This document shows, piece by piece, positions 7,761 to 16,160 of a DNA stretch of 64,000 nucleotides; position 1 is the stretch's first letter, and the number at the start of each line of letters is the position of its first letter. The DNA lies in the NCBI GenBank assembly GCA_964433225.1, contig CAYSQA010000003.1:46105-110104 (forward strand), given 5' to 3'. Below the pieces are notes generated by a model. That model was not told the DNA's origin. It did not search any database and was given only the letters and a program-made list of their open reading frames with translations. The stretch is from CG2-30-36-39 sp964433225 (GTDB lineage: Bacteria; Patescibacteriota; Microgenomatia; UBA1400; PJMF01). Both the position numbers and the translations under genes were made by a program.

Positions 7761-8225
7761 ATGTCAGATTTAATTTTTGAAGGTAAATATTTTACGGTTG
7801 AAAGGCACCCACAACCATTTGTTGATCGAGCAGAAGGTGGCCATATTAGAATTTTCCCTAAAGATCATAGTATTTCTGAAAGAAGAGAACTTAATTTAGA
7901 AGAAGCAATAGAATTTATGAAGTTGAGCAGTGCCACTGGAGAAGCACTAGAATTGGCTATGAATGAATTGGGTATTCCAGTGGTAAAAATCAATTATGAA
8001 GACTTGGGTAATTGGGCTTTTAAACGGGGAGAACGACCAGTGTTACATTTACATATTTTTGGTCGAGCAGAAAACTCAGTTAAACAAAAATTTCCTGAAG
8101 CAGTTTATCTGCCAGATAGAAGTTCTGGATTTTATGATAGTTTTGAGCCTTTAACAACCGAAGACATGAAATTAATTAATAAACATTTGATAGAGATTTT
8201 AGAAACCAAGTATAAAAATTGGTAG
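7761..8225 (+). CDS. HIT-superfamily-like protein (putative nucleotide hydrolase/transferase)
   Basis: A 154-aa soluble protein. The segment PVLHLHIFGRA (about 93-103) keeps H-x-H (His96, His98) in the position of the H-x-H-x-H histidine triad, but the third histidine is not evident. An upstream GGHIRIFPK block resembles the substrate-binding strand of HIT hydrolases and GalT-like enzymes. HIT proteins split nucleotide phosphates such as Ap4A or AMP-lysine; the specific substrate here is unknown. No Shine-Dalgarno site precedes the ATG, and a TATAAT sits 8 nt upstream. It ends one base before the convergent gene at 8227. Confidence 0.6.
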   Translation: MSDLIFEGKYFTVERHPQPFVDRAEGGHIRIFPKDHSISERRELNLEEAIEFMKLSSATGEALELAMNELGIPVVKINYEDLGNWAFKRGERPVLHLHIFGRAENSVKQKFPEAVYLPDRSSGFYDSFEPLTTEDMKLINKHLIEILETKYKNW

Positions 8226-8226
8226 T

Positions 8227-9993
8227 TTAATAATTACTCTGATCACACCAGCTAACTAAAATCTGGTCGTTTTTGTAATTTAAATAGATAAAATCCTTTG
8301 GACAGTTTTTGGGGTCGGCTTGTTCTAGTCTGTTTTTTTCATTCAAGTTTAGAATAGTCATTACCGTGCCATCTGCTGCATAAAGTTTGAGATTGCTAAC
8401 AGCTGGGATTAAAGCTGAAGTGTTTAGTTTTTGGTCTGTTAATACATAGATTTTATTTTCCACTGGAATTTTCTTAATGCTGGCAATTAGTTTAGCTGAA
8501 TAGTTTACATATAATTTTTGGTCATTAACTGATTGATAAGTTAACCAAATTGAAGGCAAACTTAAAATAATTAAACTAACTAGTAATTTAGTTGTTAGTT
8601 TTGGCTGAGTTTTTAACCATAATAATATGGAAATGATCAAAGGAATTCTGGCATAAGTAAGAACTTGGATAGTGTTCCAAACAACTCCTGACTGTAGAAA
8701 AATTACTGGAAAAGTAATACTAACCAAAATTATTGGCAAGAGTAATTGATTATGTTTTTTTGAGTTTTTAAAAATAGCAAATATAAAAGGTAGTAAGACT
8801 AAACCAAAGTTACCAATCAAAAAAATTATTAATCCATAGACCCAGTGTTTAATTAAATGAAGAATAGAGCCAAATTGGAGATAGTGTTGTCTTTGTAATT
8901 CCCAAGTATCAAAGTTAAGACGATCTGGGGCTGTGAACATTTGTTGAATAAACCAACCAGGACTAGTAAAAAAAGGAGTTTGTTTACTATTACTGCCAAG
9001 CATAAAAACAGTAAGTGATAGTAGTAAACCAGTAATTATTGGTAACACAAATTTTTTTGTTTGATTTTTATTCTGCCAAAGGCTTAATAAAAAACTTGGC
9101 AAAATAACTAAAATTGAATAAATCTTAATTCCCACTAGAGCAGCTAATAAATAAATTTCTTTTATAGAATAATCTTTCTTTTTTAGAAAAAAATAAATTA
9201 GGACATTTAAAATCGCAACAGATAACACTAGTTGTGGATTGATTAAATAGGTAGCTGGTTGATCTAACCAAAACATACTAGGGTGAATCTTGGCATTAGG
9301 AAATAACCAAGCTAACAACTGTGGCTGAGCTGAGTAAGTACTAAGTAAAATGGTAGCTAATGAGATATGGATTGAGTTACTAAAAATAATTTTTGCTAAT
9401 AAATAATTAGATAAAACGAAGCTGGTACCAATAATTAGAGGAATATAAAAAATGGCTAATTGTAGAGTATTAATGGTAGTAAAACTGCTGAGTAAAGCAA
9501 AATATAAATCAGTAAAATAATGATAACCTTTTAACTGTGTACCTGAAAAAACAGGATTTTCTGGAGGAATATTTTCTTGCAAACTATTTTGTAGGGCTGC
9601 ATGCCAAAGTGAATCATGGGCATTAGCTACATGGAAAAAGGTTAATCCAGTCTTAGTGTTATAACTTTGTTGGTAAGAATAAAAAGTGAGAGCCAGCAAA
9701 CTAATTAATAGTGAACTTAATACTAACCAGTCTAGTTTTATTTTTTTTAGTTTTAAGTTATTAATTTTTTTTCGCCAATAAAATAATAAACCAGTAAAAA
9801 TAATTAAAAATAAATAAAGAGGTTTAAATGGGAAAATAAAAGATAAAAGGAAAACACTAAAAGCAATAACTGGAGGACTAATAATAAAAGCAATAATTAA
9901 TTTATTGGTGGTTAATTTTTCTGTTTGAAAAAAAGCTAGGCCAGAAACTATGGTTAGAAGTAAAAAAACTATCAGCAGAATCAATTGAATCAT
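8227..9993 (-). CDS. Polytopic membrane protein, GT-C-like, function unknown
   Basis: A 588-aa protein with roughly 12-14 hydrophobic segments. Between the early helices a loop reads AHDSLWHAALQNSLQEN followed by KGYHYFTDLYFALLSS. A nearly identical arrangement (YDGILHLTFIKELVRHFPP then NYHYLSDLFLAELVR) occurs in the 683-aa protein at 53284-55335, so the two are distant paralogues. Acidic and His residues in the first large extracytoplasmic loop, plus a soluble C-terminal tail, are typical of GT-C glycosyltransferases that use lipid-phosphate sugars. I could not assign a named family. It lies 24 bp behind the small gene at 10018-10260 and may share its promoter. Confidence 0.6.
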   Translation of the reverse strand: MIQLILLIVFLLLTIVSGLAFFQTEKLTTNKLIIAFIISPPVIAFSVFLLSFIFPFKPLYLFLIIFTGLLFYWRKKINNLKLKKIKLDWLVLSSLLISLLALTFYSYQQSYNTKTGLTFFHVANAHDSLWHAALQNSLQENIPPENPVFSGTQLKGYHYFTDLYFALLSSFTTINTLQLAIFYIPLIIGTSFVLSNYLLAKIIFSNSIHISLATILLSTYSAQPQLLAWLFPNAKIHPSMFWLDQPATYLINPQLVLSVAILNVLIYFFLKKKDYSIKEIYLLAALVGIKIYSILVILPSFLLSLWQNKNQTKKFVLPIITGLLLSLTVFMLGSNSKQTPFFTSPGWFIQQMFTAPDRLNFDTWELQRQHYLQFGSILHLIKHWVYGLIIFLIGNFGLVLLPFIFAIFKNSKKHNQLLLPIILVSITFPVIFLQSGVVWNTIQVLTYARIPLIISILLWLKTQPKLTTKLLVSLIILSLPSIWLTYQSVNDQKLYVNYSAKLIASIKKIPVENKIYVLTDQKLNTSALIPAVSNLKLYAADGTVMTILNLNEKNRLEQADPKNCPKDFIYLNYKNDQILVSWCDQSNY

Positions 9994-10017
9994 TTAGAAA
10001 ATATTGTAGCAGTTTTT

Positions 10018-10260
10018 TTAATCTTCTTCTGTTTCGGCTGCTTTTTCTGCAGCTACTGCCGTAGCGATTGCTAGAAGATCTAAACCATTTTTTTTAGCTT
10101 CTTTGATAAAAGCATCAACATTTTGATCAGTAATACTAGAAGATTTTTCAGTACTTGGCTTACTAGGTTTAGAGGTTTTGGTAGCATCATTTTGCCTGGC
10201 TCTAATATCAGCAGCTATAGAGTTATCTCTAGCTATTGCTTTTCTTAATCTTTCACTCAC
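10018..10260 (-). CDS. Small hypothetical protein
   Basis: An 80-aa protein starting at GTG 10260. An Arg-rich N-terminus (SERLRKAIARD) leads into a Ser/Thr/Lys/Pro linker (about 27-44), then a helical segment AFIKEAKKNGLDLLAIATAV and an acidic end. There is no membrane segment. TATAAT on the same strand (10267-10272) ends 6 nt before the GTG, which supports this start and a leaderless mRNA. It probably heads a two-gene unit with 8227-9993. Function is not recognised. Confidence 0.65.
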   Translation of the reverse strand: MSERLRKAIARDNSIAADIRARQNDATKTSKPSKPSTEKSSSITDQNVDAFIKEAKKNGLDLLAIATAVAAEKAAETEED

Positions 10261-10266
10261 GTGGTT

Positions 10267-10272
10267 ATTATA
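10267..10272 (-). promoter_or_regulatory. -10 TATAAT, leaderless spacing, for the 10018-10260 gene
   Basis: A perfect TATAAT on the reverse strand, 6 nt before GTG 10260. No -35 is obvious. Confidence 0.5.
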
Positions 10273-10287
10273 ACATTTTAACGAATG

Positions 10288-10312
10288 AGCCCCAGGTTAA
10301 AACCTGAGGCCC
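10288..10312. repeat. Hairpin beside the assembly gap
   Basis: CAGGTT-AA-AACCTG with partly complementary GCC/GGC flanks forms a compact stem. It lies about 30 bases before the run of N. No T-run follows directly. It may be part of a repeat that broke the assembly, but nothing confirms this. Confidence 0.4.
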
Positions 10313-10341
10313 AGACACATTATTTTTTATTTGCCTCCCTA

Positions 10342-10441
10342 NNNNNNNNNNNNNNNNNNNNNNNNNNNNNNNNNNNNNNNNNNNNNNNNNNNNNNNNNNN
10401 NNNNNNNNNNNNNNNNNNNNNNNNNNNNNNNNNNNNNNNNN
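10342..10441. other. Assembly gap (100 N)
   Basis: Exactly 100 undetermined bases, the usual scaffold placeholder, so the true distance between the flanks is unknown. Both flanking genes end or begin outside the gap, so no gene is visibly cut. Confidence 0.98.
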
Positions 10442-10445
10442 TTTT

Positions 10446-11114
10446 TTATGAATGTTTGCTGATTATTTTACTGCCCACCAAGATTAGTGTCGATGACAAT
10501 AGCATTTCAGCTGTTTCTTCAACGGTAATTAGCCAAAAATAGGCATTTTCATTATAGGAACCAGTGGAACTGAGAATTTCTGCCAAAATGACAGTAAATA
10601 AACTTAAACTACTAATCACTAAAACCCAGGCATTGTTTTTCATTTTTGCTTGGAAATAGCGTAGCCAATAACCACTCCAAAAAACAAAAATAAAAATTAA
10701 TGGTAGGTAATATAGGATCCATAAAGAAGATCGATAGCCCATTTTCATTGAAGCTTCAACAATTTTACTGGGGTGGAATAAATCAAAGAACTCAAAAATA
10801 CGGTAGATATTTTCATGAATTTGTAGTAATTCATCTAGCCCCAAGAAAACCAGAACTAATGATAATGGTATAACAAAGCTTTTTATATTTAGTGTTAATG
10901 ACTTAGAAAAACTAAAGATGAAAAATATCATTCCAAAACCAATTAGTTTAAAAGATTGATAATAAGTGGGGAGATTTTGCTCAAAATCTAAGTGAAAAAA
11001 ATGGTTGAAATTCCCGAATATTAAATGTAAGGTTAGCACTAGTAAATCTAAGCAAATTAGCCATAAAAAAAAGTGTTTAGTTTGATTGAAAATTTTTATA
11101 AAAAAAGATTTCAT
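10446..11114 (-). CDS. Hypothetical multi-pass membrane protein
   Basis: A 222-aa protein with about six hydrophobic helices (roughly 13-34, 53-68, 77-93, 130-147, 161-180 and 195-212). A central acidic/His loop reads LDELLQIHENIYR, and EETAEM precedes the last helix. From memory, a D-E-x-x-x-x-H-E arrangement occurs in several uncharacterised small membrane proteins; I cannot name this family. It starts at ATG 11114. The tRNA-Glu gene lies 48 bp upstream on the same strand. The stop is only 4 bases from the assembly gap. Confidence 0.65.
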   Translation of the reverse strand: MKSFFIKIFNQTKHFFLWLICLDLLVLTLHLIFGNFNHFFHLDFEQNLPTYYQSFKLIGFGMIFFIFSFSKSLTLNIKSFVIPLSLVLVFLGLDELLQIHENIYRIFEFFDLFHPSKIVEASMKMGYRSSLWILYYLPLIFIFVFWSGYWLRYFQAKMKNNAWVLVISSLSLFTVILAEILSSTGSYNENAYFWLITVEETAEMLLSSTLILVGSKIISKHS

Positions 11115-11161
11115 GTAAGCTATTTTAGAGGAGAATTAGCTTAGAGGCTATATCAATGTTG

Positions 11162-11233
11162 TGACCCCATGGAGAATCGAACTCCAGTTACCAGGATGAG
11201 AACCTGGTGTCCTAACCACTAGACGATGGGGCC
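11162..11233 (-). tRNA. tRNA-Glu (anticodon CTC)
   Basis: A 72-nt cloverleaf on the reverse strand. The acceptor GGCCCCA pairs with TGGGGTC (one G-T pair). The D-arm contains GTCTAGTGGTTAGGAC. The anticodon stem CCAGG/CCTGG encloses TTCTCAT with anticodon CTC, and the T-arm contains GTTCGATTC. The discriminator is A and no CCA is encoded, so CCA must be added by the enzyme encoded at 22902-24485. Confidence 0.95.
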
Positions 11234-11309
11234 GGTGGCAAGATTGGTATTATACGATTTTTTTCTTGAGTAAACAATTCCTGTCAGTAAATCATGAGAA
11301 ACTAGATTG

Positions 11310-12125
11310 ATGAGATGGTTTTTGGGAGTTTTTTTTAATTATTATTTATTTTTTGCTATTTTTCCTGGAATTATTTTTGCCCAGGTTTTTAAGCCTAATA
11401 GTGAGTTTTTTAATAACGACCTAGATGGGTTGTGGGAGTTGGGAGAAGTTAATGCTGCCTATCGTTTAGCAGCATTACCAACAGAGTTTAATCAGTTGGT
11501 TAGTTATATTGTTGCAGAAATCAATCAAAACAATTTTCTAGTGGGGCGTGGTTTAGAGTTAAGTTTTTCAGTTGAAGAAGAGTTTTTGTTTCAATTTTCT
11601 TTTAATTGTGAAACGGTTGAAACTTTGGCGGGGTTTGATCAACCTTACTTAGTAGTTTTTGCTGGTGAAGAATTAATTGATCTTGAAGAAGATTTGGGTT
11701 TATGTGGACAGTTACAAAAAAGATACTTTCTATTGCCAGCTGGCGAGAAGATTTATTTATATTTTGGTCAAATGGGAGATTTAACAGCGCCAACGACAAT
11801 CACTATTGAAGAACTAGGTTTGTTTACTCGTTTAGTTCAGCCTACTAAAGCAATTACTCCTACTTTAATTTTACCTTCAGCTGAGCCAAAGCTTAGTTAT
11901 CCCAGTCAAGCTGTTTATAACTGGAATGAGCCAATGGACCCAACAAGTCAAGTCTTAGGCTCAGTTGATGAGAGGTCTAGTTCAAGCTTTTGGTCACGGT
12001 TGCCTGATTATTTTCCCTATTTAGTTGGATTATTTGTTTTTTTAGTTTCTTTGTCGTTATTAATTTTAGTGTCAGCTTGGTTTAGTAACTTAAAACTTAG
12101 AAAGGAAAAAAATGAACAAGATTAA
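11310..12125 (+). CDS. Exported membrane-anchored protein, upstream partner of the TasA-like gene
   Basis: A 271-aa protein from ATG 11310; a TTG one codon earlier is less likely. The N-terminal hydrophobic segment (about 3-25) ending FAQ is a signal peptide. The extracytoplasmic part is acidic and beta-rich with two Cys (in NCETVE and GLCGQ) that could pair. Near the C-terminus SQVLGSVDE (about 213-221) precedes a Ser-rich linker, one transmembrane helix (about 237-258) and a basic tail. The 3' end overlaps the TasA/camelysin-like gene by 14 bp, so the two are co-translated and probably work together at the surface. I do not recognise the domain. Confidence 0.7.
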   Translation: MRWFLGVFFNYYLFFAIFPGIIFAQVFKPNSEFFNNDLDGLWELGEVNAAYRLAALPTEFNQLVSYIVAEINQNNFLVGRGLELSFSVEEEFLFQFSFNCETVETLAGFDQPYLVVFAGEELIDLEEDLGLCGQLQKRYFLLPAGEKIYLYFGQMGDLTAPTTITIEELGLFTRLVQPTKAITPTLILPSAEPKLSYPSQAVYNWNEPMDPTSQVLGSVDERSSSSFWSRLPDYFPYLVGLFVFLVSLSLLILVSAWFSNLKLRKEKNEQD

Positions 12126-12690
12126 AAATTTTTTTTTCGCCTTATTATTAGCAACAGCGTTAGGTTTAACTTCAGTAAAAGTGACCAAAGCTTTACTCCA
12201 AGATACTGAGACTAGTTTTGGCAATACAGTAAAAGGGGCCAGTATTAATTTGCGAGTGGGTGATACAGATCCAAGTAATTTGGCTTTCAGTTTTAATAAT
12301 GTTGCTCCGGGAGAAATTCATCAATTTTGGGTGGAAGTAGCCAAAGATAGTAGTGGTATTGGTGGTAATTTTTGGTTAGAAGTAGCCACTTCCAACAGTT
12401 TGGAGCTGGATAACCCAGAAGGAGAAACAGATATTTTGGGTGAGGGTGAGTTGGATGATTGCGCTGAAGTTCAACTGATTTTTGATGACAACATGGGCAC
12501 AGAAGTTTTAGCTTTACCATTTACCCCAGCAGCTCAAATCGGTCAGGTTGATTCTGGTTTAACTGCCATTGACACTTTGGTTGATGGTGGGTCAAGAATG
12601 AATTTACAACTGCGAACTGATAACTGTGGGTCTGAGGCGATGGGTGATGCTTTTGATCTGGACCTCACTTTTCATTTAGATCAGATTTAG
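12112..12690 (+). CDS. TasA/camelysin-like exported protein with SipW-type signal
   Basis: A 192-aa protein. The N-terminus MNKIKNFFFALLLATALGLT leads to ALLQDTETSFGNTVKGASIN. This matches the SipW-dependent signal and first strand of TasA, CalY and camelysin (typically AYFSDTE.S.GNTF.AG.L.L). The rest is a single beta-sandwich with the expected NVAPGE turn and two Cys (DDCAEV and DNCGSE). Family members form biofilm fibres or surface layers; TasA needs the dedicated signal peptidase SipW, not seen in this window. AAAGGAAAAAA precedes the ATG inside the upstream gene, and a strong terminator follows, so the pair 11310-12690 is one operon. Confidence 0.75.
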   Translation: MNKIKNFFFALLLATALGLTSVKVTKALLQDTETSFGNTVKGASINLRVGDTDPSNLAFSFNNVAPGEIHQFWVEVAKDSSGIGGNFWLEVATSNSLELDNPEGETDILGEGELDDCAEVQLIFDDNMGTEVLALPFTPAAQIGQVDSGLTAIDTLVDGGSRMNLQLRTDNCGSEAMGDAFDLDLTFHLDQI

Positions 12691-12711
12691 TTTTTGTTAA
12701 AAGTTATTGAT

Positions 12712-12742
12712 AAAAGCTCTCTTGTCGGAAGAGAGCTTTTTA
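12712..12742 (+). terminator. Rho-independent terminator of the TasA-like operon
   Basis: A 12-bp perfect stem, AAAAGCTCTCTT (12712-12723) with AAGAGAGCTTTT (12729-12740), around a 5-nt loop and ending in five T. Confidence 0.9.
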
Positions 12743-12762
12743 GTGCATAATATTAATTGTAC

Positions 12763-13749
12763 ATGCCACGTAATAAGCGCAAATCAAGAATTGTGAAGGG
12801 TGGTATTAAAGATACAATGAAACATCTTTTTCATCCTTCCAATAAAAATGACCATCGTCCTAAGATACTTCATCCAGAGGCGATTTTTTTCTTTTCATTG
12901 ATTGTGTTAGCTTCTTTTGCTTTGTTAAAGGTAATCCAGTTTTTTCCGGGTTTTGAACAAACTATTCTTGGTTACGCTTCCAACATTACTCCAGAACAAG
13001 TGATTTTACAAACTAATGAAAAAAGAGCAGAACAAGGTTTGAGTGGATTAACCTTAAGTGATGAGTTATCTGAGGCGGCTTTGGCTAAGGGTCAAGATAT
13101 GTTTACAGATCAGTACTGGTCTCACACCGCCCCAGATGGTACTGAACCATGGTATTTTATTGAACAAGCTGGTTATAAATACAAAGTAGCTGGAGAGAAC
13201 TTAGCTCGTGATTTTATGAATACCAGTGATATGGTCGTGGCTTGGATGGCATCTCCAACTCACCGAGCGAACTTATTAAACCCCAAGTTTCAAGAAATTG
13301 GTATTGCTGTGATTGATGGCAGACTCAATGGTTTTGAGACGACCTTGGTAGTGCAGATGTTTGGTGCTCCTGGGACAAAGTCACAGACAACGATCACTGA
13401 TCAAAGTACTAAAACTCCATTGACAGAGCCAAAGGAGGAATTATTGGTTGATGCAGCTGTCGCTGAAAATGTAACTGATATTCAAGTTTTGTCAGATGAA
13501 GATGGTTTGGCTGGTCAGGTGATTTCACCCATGACTTTTAGAGATTCTGTTTTACTTACTCCGCTTCAATTAACTAAGGCTTTCTTTTTGGCGGTGATAA
13601 TTTTGGTAGTAATGACTTTAGTTTATGATACTTTTGTGGTTGGTAATAACAAAACAGTTCATCTGGTTAGTAAAAATATTGGTCACCTAATGGTTTTTAG
13701 TGCGGTTGCTTTTATGTTGATTTTTTTCAAAGGAGGAATGGTTAACTAA
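12763..13749 (+). CDS. CAP-domain (SCP/PR-1-like) membrane protein
   Basis: A 328-aa protein from ATG 12763. A basic cytoplasmic N-terminus is followed by a transmembrane helix (about 43-66). A CAP domain then spans about 75-205: TNEKRAEQGLSGLTLSDELS, SHTAPDGTEPWYFIEQAGY, AGENLARDF, AWMASPTHRANLLNPKFQEIG. The His of SHTAPDG and of SPTHRANL plus the Glu of GENLA form the usual CAP metal/cleft residues. Two further helices end the protein (about 270-290 and 306-324). Bacterial CAP proteins are exported, and their enzymatic roles are poorly defined. It is the first gene of a run of membrane/exported genes (12763-15210) with very short spacers. Confidence 0.85.
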   Translation: MPRNKRKSRIVKGGIKDTMKHLFHPSNKNDHRPKILHPEAIFFFSLIVLASFALLKVIQFFPGFEQTILGYASNITPEQVILQTNEKRAEQGLSGLTLSDELSEAALAKGQDMFTDQYWSHTAPDGTEPWYFIEQAGYKYKVAGENLARDFMNTSDMVVAWMASPTHRANLLNPKFQEIGIAVIDGRLNGFETTLVVQMFGAPGTKSQTTITDQSTKTPLTEPKEELLVDAAVAENVTDIQVLSDEDGLAGQVISPMTFRDSVLLTPLQLTKAFFLAVIILVVMTLVYDTFVVGNNKTVHLVSKNIGHLMVFSAVAFMLIFFKGGMVN

Positions 13750-13751
13750 AT

Positions 13752-14009
13752 ATGCATCGAGAGATTTTAAAACACAAATTAGCTTATGGTTTGTTGCTGG
13801 TAGCTTTGCTGAGTTTCAGCCTAGGATTTTTTGCTGTTTGGCCCAATAGGACCTATCAACGTAGTTTGATTATTGGCTTTTCATTTTTTTATTTCATTTG
13901 GGGACTACTAACGCATGTTAAGTCTAGAAGACTTAATCAGCAGGTCTTTATGGAATATCTGGCTGTTTCATTACTAATTGGAGTGTTATTATTTTTGGTG
14001 ACCTTGTAA
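13752..14009 (+). CDS. Small three-helix membrane protein
   Basis: An 85-aa protein with three hydrophobic segments (about 11-28, 38-53 and 66-84) and basic loops (VKSRRLNQQ). It starts 2 bases after the CAP gene stop and ends 4 bases before the next start, so it is co-transcribed with both. Family not recognised. Confidence 0.7.
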   Translation: MHREILKHKLAYGLLLVALLSFSLGFFAVWPNRTYQRSLIIGFSFFYFIWGLLTHVKSRRLNQQVFMEYLAVSLLIGVLLFLVTL

Positions 14010-14013
14010 GCTT

Positions 14014-14838
14014 ATGAAAAAAAATTTTTTAATTATTACTTTGGTTGGTTTTTTAATGAGTGCTTGGGGACCGGTTTTTGCTCAACAAATACCAGAACCA
14101 GTCAAGAATGATGAGGTAGTGGCCAGACAAAAACTAGACTCAGAGATTGAAAGAATCAAGGAATCATATCGTGGTGAATTAGCTCAATATCGAGATGCTG
14201 AGAAAGAATTTGTGATTGCTAAAGACCAATATCACCAACTTCAGACCTTAGCCTCGATTAATAAGGTCACAGAAGCTGCTCGTAAGGTTTTTATGCTACG
14301 TGATCAGGTTTTAATTACTTATTTGAATCTACAAAGAAATAATATTTATGCTGCTGAGGGGATTGAGTTATCTTTAAAAGAATTAGTGATTAGTCGGATT
14401 GAAAATGAGGGTCGTTGGCTGGTGGATCATAAAAATAGGGTTGAAAAAATGCTTGATCGGTCTCAATTTAATTCTTTGGCAGATGAATTTACAACCAAAG
14501 AAGATGATTTTAAAGAAGTGGCTAGTCAAGCCACGATGATTTTGAGTTTGGGAAATTTACAAGATGTTTTTGATCGATTGGTTTTGGTTAGAAAAGATAT
14601 TTTTGATATTGAAGCCAAGTCTAGTACGGCCGATAGAACTAGAGCTTCTAAAGAGACAGATCGGCTTTTAACTGAGGTTAAAAATCAGTTAGCAACGATT
14701 TGGGTGGAGTTGGGTGAAGATGTGCAAAAAAATAAGGTAGATGGTTTTGCTAGTAACTCTGTTAAAACTTTTGACCCTGTCTACACTAACTTAAATAAAA
14801 CAGTATCATTTTTGGAAGAATTGTTGAGAGAAATATAA
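14014..14838 (+). CDS. Exported helical/coiled-coil protein
   Basis: A 274-aa protein with a clear signal peptide (Lys-Lys-Asn then a hydrophobic stretch to VFAQ, about 1-24). The remainder is almost wholly charged, amphipathic helix with no membrane segment; heptad-like patterns are strongest at about 35-110 and 205-235. No catalytic motif is visible. It abuts the next gene (TAA then ATG with no spacer). It may be a periplasmic or wall-side scaffold; function unknown. Confidence 0.7.
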   Translation: MKKNFLIITLVGFLMSAWGPVFAQQIPEPVKNDEVVARQKLDSEIERIKESYRGELAQYRDAEKEFVIAKDQYHQLQTLASINKVTEAARKVFMLRDQVLITYLNLQRNNIYAAEGIELSLKELVISRIENEGRWLVDHKNRVEKMLDRSQFNSLADEFTTKEDDFKEVASQATMILSLGNLQDVFDRLVLVRKDIFDIEAKSSTADRTRASKETDRLLTEVKNQLATIWVELGEDVQKNKVDGFASNSVKTFDPVYTNLNKTVSFLEELLREI

Positions 14839-15210
14839 ATGGAAGATAACTTTAATCAAAATCAAACTCAATTTGCGACTGATGAACCAATTTTGGAAAA
14901 ACCGGTCAAGCCAATTATTGAAGAACCAGTTTTACCAACCAAGAAAGGTCTGCCAAAGTATCTGTACTTGGTTTTTGGCGGGTTAGTGTTTGTAATAGTA
15001 GTTTTAGTTTTGGCTGTTTTGAACAAACCAAAAAATCAGCCCAATGAAACTGCAGAGATCACTCCAACACCGACTATTGCTCAAGAACTCACCCCAATTG
15101 AACAAAAACTTGGCTTGGCCAAAAATAAACTAGAAGAGGCCAATCCTACTACCGAGAAGTATCCTTTTCCACCTCTAAACATGGAGTTGAGAATTGATGA
15201 GGCTCGTTAG
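14839..15210 (+). CDS. Single-pass membrane protein with Pro/Glu-rich N-terminus
   Basis: A 123-aa protein. An acidic, Pro-rich cytoplasmic part (about 1-38) with EEPVLPTKKG is followed by one transmembrane helix (about 43-63), then a Pro/Thr linker and a short external tail. It begins directly at the previous stop and ends convergently with the minus-strand gene, overlapping by 4 bp. Function unknown; its context suggests it partners the exported coiled-coil protein. Confidence 0.65.
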   Translation: MEDNFNQNQTQFATDEPILEKPVKPIIEEPVLPTKKGLPKYLYLVFGGLVFVIVVLVLAVLNKPKNQPNETAEITPTPTIAQELTPIEQKLGLAKNKLEEANPTTEKYPFPPLNMELRIDEAR

Positions 15211-16088
15211 ATTTGCTTAATTTTAAATTTGGGAAATTTCCAGCTCAATAAAATATAGCCAGTAATTAGCCAAAAAGCCAATTCTCTGATGTTAGTTGTC
15301 GAATTTGGGTAAATAAATTGAATAATTAACTCTAGGAAACTGACAGTAACCAATACGGCTAAAGTTAGTCTCCAGGCTTGTTGCCAACGTTGAATTGTTA
15401 ATGGTGAAATTTTGAGCAATAACCATAAAAAGGTGGCAAAAATGAAACTAACTAGTAAGTTAGCTAGTAAATTAGTCAGAGCCAACAAAATAGGAACAAG
15501 TAATTGTATTTTAGGCTGCCAGTAGTTAATAGTTTGTTCAATGCTTTGTTGAAGATAAGGTAAGTCGTTTTTGGTTAGGGTAAAATCAGCTGTTTGGATG
15601 ATTTCTCCAAGATTTTGGTCAAATATCTCTTCATTCTCGGTTGTGAAAGATAGCTGTTTATCAGTTAATAAAAACAAAGTTTGATCTTGATTAACTAAAG
15701 TTTTTTTAGTTTCTTCTGTGAGTTGTTCAGTTCGATAATAGATATAAAAATCATTGGTAGGGCCAAAATCAACTAGATTTTTTAAGTTAAAATCTACAGC
15801 CTGGTAACTTTCTATGGGTAACAATTTTAGGCTTTGGTTAGTCCATTCAATGGTAAGATCAGCTGGAAATTTAGCAAATATCTCATTTTGAACTTTTAAG
15901 TAGTTATTAGTAATTTCTGGGATATGTTTGATTGAAAAAACAATGCCATTAATTGCACCAACTAATAACATACTCGTTGCAAAGAAAGTAATGATTTTTT
16001 TTCCTGGCAAGATTAACCATTTTTTATAGCTATTAGGGTTAATAAAGCCAGCAATTAGCAGTGATAAGTATTTTTTGATGATCATCAT
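15207..16088 (-). CDS. Membrane protein, possibly DUF1189-like
   Basis: A 293-aa protein with one helix near the N-terminus (about 30-50), a roughly 130-aa extracytoplasmic beta-rich domain (about 55-185) and four C-terminal helices. This layout is like DUF1189 proteins, but I cannot confirm the family. An upstream extension to 16169 is possible in frame, but it would overlap the frr start. TATACT (16096-16101, reverse strand) ends 7 nt before ATG 16088, matching the leaderless geometry seen elsewhere, so I choose 16088. Confidence 0.55.
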   Translation of the reverse strand: MMIIKKYLSLLIAGFINPNSYKKWLILPGKKIITFFATSMLLVGAINGIVFSIKHIPEITNNYLKVQNEIFAKFPADLTIEWTNQSLKLLPIESYQAVDFNLKNLVDFGPTNDFYIYYRTEQLTEETKKTLVNQDQTLFLLTDKQLSFTTENEEIFDQNLGEIIQTADFTLTKNDLPYLQQSIEQTINYWQPKIQLLVPILLALTNLLANLLVSFIFATFLWLLLKISPLTIQRWQQAWRLTLAVLVTVSFLELIIQFIYPNSTTNIRELAFWLITGYILLSWKFPKFKIKQI

Positions 16089-16095
16089 GATCATT

Positions 16096-16101
16096 AGTAT
16101 A
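16096..16101 (-). promoter_or_regulatory. -10 TATACT, leaderless spacing, for the 15207-16088 gene
   Basis: TATACT on the reverse strand is 7 nt from ATG 16088. Another ATG lies only one base beyond the hexamer and could not be transcribed from it. Confidence 0.45.
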
Positions 16102-16160
16102 ACAGCTTGATGCCAACCTCCTCTCGCATCTTTAGTTCTTTGAGGTAGAATTAAAAGAAT

